Source: Campylobacterales bacterium
GTDB taxonomy: Bacteria > Campylobacterota > Campylobacteria > Campylobacterales > Arcobacteraceae
DNA: 5,223 nucleotides
Assembly (NCBI GenBank): GCA_019752775.1
Contig: JAIELU010000150.1
Location: 1-5,223 of the forward strand
Reading direction: 5' to 3'
Below, in pieces: positions 1 through 3,319 of this stretch; within the stretch, counting starts at the first letter, position 1, and each line of letters begins with the position of its first letter. A program made the translations under genes and the position numbers. Below the pieces are notes generated by a model. That model ran no database searches. It was not told the origin of the DNA and was given only the letters and a program-made list of their open reading frames with translations.

Positions 1-199
1 CGAAGGTAAGATAACATCTTTGCTGGAATGTTCGATTTACTAACCTTCCTTGATTATCAAATATTTTCGATGGTATCTTATTGAAGATATAATGTTAGAT
101 ACGTCAAGTATTTTAACTCAAACTTCAAGTTTAAGTTCATTTAAAATTGATTCAACAAATATAATTTTGGGTGGACTTTGCCCTAAATGTTCAAAATAA
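1..199 (+). pseudogene. Degraded 3' end of a Fur-family (Fur/PerR-like) metalloregulator gene
   Basis: The frame ending at TAA 197-199 reads, from about position 83, EDIMLDTSSILTQ, then a short stretch, then FKIDSTNIILGGLCPKCSK. An ending of the form F-x-I ... G-x-CP-x-C is the usual C-terminus of Fur-family repressors, where the CxxC helps bind structural zinc. Upstream the reading frame fails: this frame has a stop at 41-43 and the other two stop at 7-9 and 12-14. Only scattered Fur-like pieces appear there, such as DNIF and LDYQIF in frame 1 and NIFDGIL in frame 3. The His-rich segment and first CxxC expected about 20-30 residues before DTSS are absent. This fits a gene broken by frameshifts and an internal deletion. 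A terminator follows 7 bp after the stop, as expected for a former gene end. The alternative is a chance short frame (ATG at 92, 35 codons). The family call rests on about 20 residues. Confidence 0.42.
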
Positions 200-205
200 T
201 CTAGG

Positions 206-237
206 AAATAGTCTAGTTGTAAACTAGGCTATTTTTT
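206..237 (+). terminator. Strong rho-independent terminator between convergent genes
   Basis: A 13-nt arm at 206-218 (AAATAGTCTAGTT) pairs with 222-234 (AACTAGGCTATTT) around a 3-nt loop. All pairs are Watson-Crick except one T-G wobble in the middle. The 3' arm runs into six T residues (232-237). It lies just after the stop of the Fur-like remnant and abuts the ybeY stop codon on the other strand. On the minus strand the stem is followed by only TTT and then CC, so it is a weaker terminator in that direction, though it may still serve both. Confidence 0.85.
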
Positions 238-655
238 ACGAATTTCTAACTATTAAACTATCAGGTAATTTAAACTTTTTTATCAACTCTTCTTCTTTAG
301 CTCTATGTTCTCCATTATCAACTTCATGGTCATATCCTAAAAGATGTAATATTCCATGAATAAATAAAAGTGAAAATTCTTCATTAAAACTGTGTCCATA
401 CTCTTTTGATTTTTCTTCTACAAAATCAGTTGAAATTACAATTGAACCTAATGGCATATTTACAAAATCGTAATCAAGAGGAAAACTCAAAACATCAGTT
501 GCTTTGTCTATTTTTCTATGTTCTTTATTTAAAATACGAATTTCATCGTTTTTTACAACAAGAAGTTCTATATCTTTTTTTGTTAGAGTTTCAGCAATTT
601 TTTCTAAACTTGAAATATCTATTTCAAATTGTGTATTATTTTCTAAATCAATCAT
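236..655 (-). CDS. ybeY: YbeY endoribonuclease (rRNA maturation factor)
   Basis: A 139-residue single-domain metalloprotein of the YbeY/UPF0054 family, a cytoplasmic endoribonuclease known for 16S rRNA 3'-end processing and ribosome quality control. The zinc-binding signature H-x3-H-x5-H is complete in HGILHLLGYDH, with His100, His104 and His110. Other family marks are R47 in NKEHRKIDKATDVLSFPL (residues 43-60) and the strand LGSIVIS at 69-75. Many bacteria have Asp where Ser71 stands here. At 139 residues it is a little shorter than the E. coli protein, mainly at the N-terminus. The ATG at 653-655 is preceded by TAAGGAAAAAA, giving AAGGA at good spacing. That TAA is also the stop of radA, 8 bp upstream, so the two genes are co-transcribed and probably translationally coupled. 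The stop codon abuts the hairpin at 206-237. Confidence 0.96.
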   Translation of the reverse strand: MIDLENNTQFEIDISSLEKIAETLTKKDIELLVVKNDEIRILNKEHRKIDKATDVLSFPLDYDFVNMPLGSIVISTDFVEEKSKEYGHSFNEEFSLLFIHGILHLLGYDHEVDNGEHRAKEEELIKKFKLPDSLIVRNS

Positions 656-663
656 TTTTTTCC

Positions 664-2013
664 TTAAAATAGTTCTATCATTTTTGATACTTCATCAACA
701 GCATATGTTTTAATATCAAGTTTTAGATTTGTTTTTTGTGCAATTACAGCTTTTTTCATTCCTTGAGCTTGAGCCTCTTTTAGTCTTATATCAATAGAAT
801 AAACATCTTTTATTTCGCCAGTTAGTGAAACCTCTCCAATAAAAGCAGACTCTTTTGAAATAGGTCTATCTCTATATGAAGAGATAATTGCAGCAATTAC
901 AGCTAAATCAGCTGAACTTTCTTTGATTTTTATTCCTCCACTTATATTTATAAAAACATCATAATTATTTAGTGGTAAATCTATTTTTTTCTCTAAAAGT
1001 GCCAAAAGCATAGTAAGTCTATTTGCATCAAAGCCAGTGGCGCTTCTTTTTGGATTTGGATAAGTGCTTTCCGTTACAAGTGCTTGAACTTCTAAGATTA
1101 TAGCACGGCTTCCCTCCATAACAACTGTAAGAGCAGAACCAGCTTGTGCTTTGCTTTTATCAAAAAATTTTGAAGCTATATCTTTAGCACTTATTAATCC
1201 CTCCGCTGTCATTTCAAAAATACCTATTTCACTGGTACTTCCAAATCTATTTTTAAAACCTCTTAGCATTCGTAGTTCCCTGCTAGCTTCTCCCTCAAAA
1301 TATAAAACCGTATCAACCATATGTTCAAGAACTCTAGGACCTGCAATACTTCCATCTTTTGTAATATGCCCAATAATAAACATAGCAATATCAGATTCTT
1401 TTGCTTTTCTCATTAGTTCAAAAGTGATTTCTCTCACTTGAGAAACACTTCCAGGTGCTGAACTTAAATTTGATGAATAAATAGTTTGAATAGAATCTAT
1501 GATTACCACTTCATAATCTTTTCTTAAAAGTTCATCTTGTATTTCTTCAAGTTTTATCTCACTTAGTAAATATAAACTATCGTGATTTGCATCTAGTCTG
1601 TTTGCTCTCAGTTTTATTTGTCCAGCACTTTCTTCACCTGATACATAAAGTACATTTTTCCCAGATTTAGCAATACTTCCAGCAACTTTTAAAAGTAAAG
1701 TTGATTTTCCAACTCCTGGGCTTCCCCCAATTAGTGTAAGACTTCCAGGAACTATTCCACCACCTAAAACTAAATCAAACTCATCATTAAAAGATGAAAA
1801 TCTAGTTACATTGTCTTGCAATATCTGTGTGATGGGAACAGCTTTTGAAGTTGTGTTTATAATTTTTGAGCTATTTTTTAAAACCTCTTGTTGTTCTTGA
1901 TTTAACTCTATAAATGAATCCCAAGAATTACAACTTGGGCATTTTCCAAGCCATTTTGTAGCTTGTTCTCCACAGTGCTGACACTCAAAAAGTGATATTT
2001 TCTTTTTTGCCAT
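664..2013 (-). CDS. radA: DNA repair protein RadA (Sms), RecA-like branch-migration ATPase
   Basis: A full-length 449-residue RadA. In order it shows an N-terminal C4 zinc finger (C11-x2-C14 ... C25-x2-C28), a RecA-like ATPase core with Walker A GGSPGVGKST at 96-105 and Walker B VVIIDS at 169-174, the RadA-specific KNRFG motif at 254-258, and a C-terminal Lon-protease-like domain from about 280 to 449. That domain is non-proteolytic in the family; here the region around the usual Lon serine reads KESSADLAVIAAI (364-376). RadA is known to act in recombinational repair, driving branch migration of recombination intermediates together with RecA. It starts at ATG 2011-2013 with AGGA six bases upstream and a TATAAT -10 further up (2041-2046). 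It is the first gene of a radA-ybeY operon. No key residue is missing and I see no frame damage. Confidence 0.97.
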   Translation of the reverse strand: MAKKKISLFECQHCGEQATKWLGKCPSCNSWDSFIELNQEQQEVLKNSSKIINTTSKAVPITQILQDNVTRFSSFNDEFDLVLGGGIVPGSLTLIGGSPGVGKSTLLLKVAGSIAKSGKNVLYVSGEESAGQIKLRANRLDANHDSLYLLSEIKLEEIQDELLRKDYEVVIIDSIQTIYSSNLSSAPGSVSQVREITFELMRKAKESDIAMFIIGHITKDGSIAGPRVLEHMVDTVLYFEGEASRELRMLRGFKNRFGSTSEIGIFEMTAEGLISAKDIASKFFDKSKAQAGSALTVVMEGSRAIILEVQALVTESTYPNPKRSATGFDANRLTMLLALLEKKIDLPLNNYDVFINISGGIKIKESSADLAVIAAIISSYRDRPISKESAFIGEVSLTGEIKDVYSIDIRLKEAQAQGMKKAVIAQKTNLKLDIKTYAVDEVSKMIELF

Positions 2014-2040
2014 TTTATTTCCTAGCTATTTTATGGTGCA

Positions 2041-2046
2041 ATTATA
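2041..2046 (-). promoter_or_regulatory. Probable -10 box of the radA-ybeY promoter
   Basis: The minus strand reads TATAAT here, placing a transcription start near 2034 and a leader of about 20 nt that contains the AGGA ribosome site at 2020-2023. No good -35 hexamer is visible at the expected spacing, which is normal for sigma-70 promoters of Campylobacterota. Assigned from sequence pattern only. Confidence 0.6.
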
Positions 2047-2088
2047 TTGGATTTTTTTATAGCCTTTCTAAAATATGACAATTTGTAA

Positions 2089-2106
2089 TATAAAATACAA
2101 TACAAT
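2089..2106 (+). promoter_or_regulatory. Probable -10 region for the RNase H-like gene, with very short leader
   Basis: TATAAAAT at 2089-2096 is followed by two overlapping TACAAT-type elements (2096-2101 and 2101-2106). The ATG is at 2112. Whichever element is used, the mRNA leader would be at most about 10 nt, and the bases just before the ATG (TTCCTT) are not a Shine-Dalgarno sequence. The transcript may therefore be leaderless or nearly so. It lies in the 98-bp divergent region shared with radA. Confidence 0.4.
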
Positions 2107-2111
2107 TCCTT

Positions 2112-2594
2112 ATGAAAAAAATAAAACTATTCACAGACTCAAGTGTAAACCCACAAGAAAAGGTGGGATTTGGAGCTTATCTAAAAATAATCGATGAAAA
2201 AATTTCTTTTGAAGATATGAAAAAAAACATAAAAACTAAAAGATTTGAAGATACAAGTTCTACAAAACTAGAGCTTCAAACTTTACTTTGGGCTTTGGAT
2301 AAAATAAATGACAAAAATATAATTATTGAAGTTTATACGGATTGCCAAAATATAATTGGTTTGGAAGCTAGAAGAAAAAAACTAGAAACAAATGAGTTTA
2401 AATCATCAAAAGCAAAATTGATGAATAATCATGAATTATATAGGCTATTTTTTAAAAAAATTGATGAATTAAATCTAACTTTTATAAAAGTAAAAGGGCA
2501 TAAAAAAAATAGTTTAAAAGATGAAATTGATGATATTTTTAATCTTGTAGATAAAGCTTCACGAAGTGAGTTAAGAGAAAATATGCTTATTTAA
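2112..2594 (+). CDS. Divergent RNase HI-like (RNase H fold) protein
   Basis: A 160-residue cytoplasmic protein whose motifs fit type 1 RNase H, enzymes that cut the RNA strand of RNA-DNA hybrids. The acidic active site can be traced: Asp9 in LFTDSSVN, Glu54 in TKLELQTLLWAL, Asp77 in VYTDCQN, and Asp147 in NLVDKASR. His130 in KVKGH matches the family's catalytic-loop His. Two differences stand out. The usual glycine-rich GNPG-type turn after the first Asp is replaced by SVNPQEKVGFGAY. There are also 17 residues between His130 and Asp147 (10 in E. coli RNase HI), including an acidic DEIDD stretch. It is thus probably a paralogue rather than the housekeeping rnhA. No SD precedes the ATG. The 68-bp gap to the next gene allows co-transcription. 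Fold confidence is good; the in vivo substrate is unknown. Confidence 0.8.
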   Translation: MKKIKLFTDSSVNPQEKVGFGAYLKIIDEKISFEDMKKNIKTKRFEDTSSTKLELQTLLWALDKINDKNIIIEVYTDCQNIIGLEARRKKLETNEFKSSKAKLMNNHELYRLFFKKIDELNLTFIKVKGHKKNSLKDEIDDIFNLVDKASRSELRENMLI

Positions 2595-2620
2595 AATAAA
2601 TAATTGTACTATTAAACAAT

Positions 2621-2640
2621 CAAATAACAACAAATAACAA
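2621..2640 (+). repeat. Two tandem copies of a 10-bp repeat in the intergenic gap
   Basis: CAAATAACAA occurs twice in direct succession (2621-2630 and 2631-2640) just upstream of the YqiA-like gene. It lies 23 bp before the start codon, so it would be in the 5' leader of that gene or in the intercistronic mRNA. No function can be assigned; low-complexity sequence in an AT-rich genome is the simplest explanation. Confidence 0.6.
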
Positions 2641-2662
2641 TAAAAAATGGAAGAAAAATAAA

Positions 2663-3226
2663 ATGATAATATATATTCACGGATTTGCAAGTAGCGGTTT
2701 TGGCTCTAAACCACAAAAATTTAAAGAGTATTTTGAAGATGAAATAATGACACTTTCACTTCCAACAATTCCAAATCTAGCCATTGATACCCTTGAGCAA
2801 ATAATAGAAGCTTTTTTAAGTAAAAAAGAAGATATTTTTTTGGTGGGTTCATCTCTTGGTGGATTTTATGCTTTGTTTTTAGCAAATAAGTATGATTTAA
2901 AAGCAGTTTTAATAAATCCAGCTGTAAATCCTTGGGGAAGTTTAGATAGATATGATGGTGTTGATTTTGTGACAAATTTTTATGATAATTCAAGATTTGA
3001 GTTTACAAAAGGACATATAAAATCACTAAAAAATTATGAAGTAAACTATATAAAAAATCCACAAAATTTCATAACACTTTTACAAGAAGAAGATGAAGTT
3101 TTAGATTTTAGTGAAGCAGCTTTAAAGCTAGAAGATACAGAACTTATAATAGAAGAGGGTGGAACTCACTCTTTTGAAGGAATTGAGCGATATTTTAGAA
3201 AGATAAATAGCTTTTTTTATAATTAA
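2663..3226 (+). CDS. yqiA: YqiA-type alpha/beta-hydrolase (UPF0227 esterase family)
   Basis: A 187-residue single-domain alpha/beta-hydrolase with no signal peptide, so cytoplasmic. The N-terminus MIIYIHGFASS carries the oxyanion-loop HGF motif (6-8) typical of YqiA. The nucleophile elbow is GSSLGG with Ser64. The acid is probably Asp144 in EEDEVLDF, and His169 in GGTHSFEG completes the triad. Length and the terminal GG-x-HSF pattern match the YqiA family, whose E. coli member is an esterase acting on acyl-CoA and short-chain esters; the substrate here is not known. The ATG has GGAAG at 2649-2653, nine bases upstream. A four-codon mini-ORF (ATG 2647, TAA 2659-2661) ends one base before it. 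The end of the gene overlaps a terminator-like hairpin. It may be co-transcribed with the RNase H-like gene; no functional link between the two is evident. Confidence 0.88.
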   Translation: MIIYIHGFASSGFGSKPQKFKEYFEDEIMTLSLPTIPNLAIDTLEQIIEAFLSKKEDIFLVGSSLGGFYALFLANKYDLKAVLINPAVNPWGSLDRYDGVDFVTNFYDNSRFEFTKGHIKSLKNYEVNYIKNPQNFITLLQEEDEVLDFSEAALKLEDTELIIEEGGTHSFEGIERYFRKINSFFYN

Positions 3227-3240
3227 ATCAGCTATTTTTT
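3205..3240 (+). terminator. Probable rho-independent terminator of the YqiA-like gene
   Basis: AAATAGCT (3205-3212) is the exact reverse complement of AGCTATTT (3230-3237), and the second arm runs into a six-T tract ending at 3240. The 17-nt loop is A/T only except for one C, and it contains the stop codon, so the 5' arm lies inside the coding sequence. The stem is only 8 bp and the loop is long, so efficiency is uncertain, but position and T-tract support the call. Confidence 0.6.
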
Positions 3241-3252
3241 GGGTTTCTTGGG

Positions 3253-3258
3253 TATAAT
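3253..3258 (+). promoter_or_regulatory. -10 box of the adhesin gene promoter
   Basis: A consensus TATAAT preceded by TTGGG lies directly after the YqiA terminator. It predicts a transcription start near 3264-3266 and a leader of about 36-38 nt to the ATG at 3302. No -35 hexamer is evident; upstream sequence is T-rich (TTTTTT at 3235-3240). This suggests that the adhesin is its own transcription unit, separate from the genes before it. Confidence 0.65.
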
Positions 3259-3285
3259 AAATACAATTATGATGTATAAAAAACT

Positions 3286-3291
3286 AAGGAG
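3286..3291 (+). promoter_or_regulatory. Ribosome binding site AAGGAG deciding the adhesin start
   Basis: AAGGAG, a near-perfect match to the anti-SD of 16S rRNA, is ten bases before the ATG at 3302. An in-frame ATG pair at 3269/3272 lies upstream of this SD and has none of its own, so 3302 is preferred. The start codon lies in the palindrome that begins 9 bases after this site. Confidence 0.7.
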
Positions 3292-3319
3292 AACTCTAAG
3301 AATGAATTCATTCAGAGTT
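3292..3319 (+). promoter_or_regulatory. Start-codon hairpin (perfect palindrome with flanking inverted repeat)
   Basis: GAATGAATTCATTC at 3300-3313 is a perfect 14-bp palindrome containing the ATG (3302-3304). Outside it, AACTCT (3292-3297) is the reverse complement of AGAGTT (3314-3319), offset by a two-base AA bulge at 3298-3299. In RNA this gives an 11-bp stem with one bulge and an AAUU loop, hiding the start codon just after the SD. It could regulate translation initiation or, as DNA, bind a dimeric regulator. Function is inferred from structure only. Confidence 0.5.

Noticed and set aside
406..713. Plus-strand open frames opposite ybeY
   Set aside because: Both are antisense to ybeY and are full of Phe/Leu from reading poly-A-rich coding sequence backwards; not genes.
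1151..1441. Plus-strand open frame of 96 codons inside radA
   Set aside because: It lies fully antisense to the strongly supported radA and has the leucine/serine-rich composition of an antisense shadow; no SD or family motif.
2014..2111. A -35 box or operator in the divergent radA/RNase H-like region
   Set aside because: No hexamer close to TTGACA at usable spacing and no convincing symmetric operator; only the -10 elements can be supported.
2220..2509. Poly-A tracts of 7-8 bases (2220-2227, 2454-2460, 2502-2509) in the RNase H-like gene as phase-variation sites
   Set aside because: Such A-runs are expected from lysine-rich coding in a very AT-rich genome; variable tracts in Campylobacterota are more often poly-G/C, and the frame is intact.
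2603..2620. ATTGT/ACAAT inverted repeat after the RNase H-like gene as a terminator
   Set aside because: Only a 5-bp A/T-rich stem, with an 8-nt loop and no T-run after it; too weak to call.
2721..2993. Minus-strand 90-codon frame opposite the YqiA-like gene
   Set aside because: Antisense shadow of a gene with an intact catalytic triad; the His/Leu-rich composition is not protein-like.
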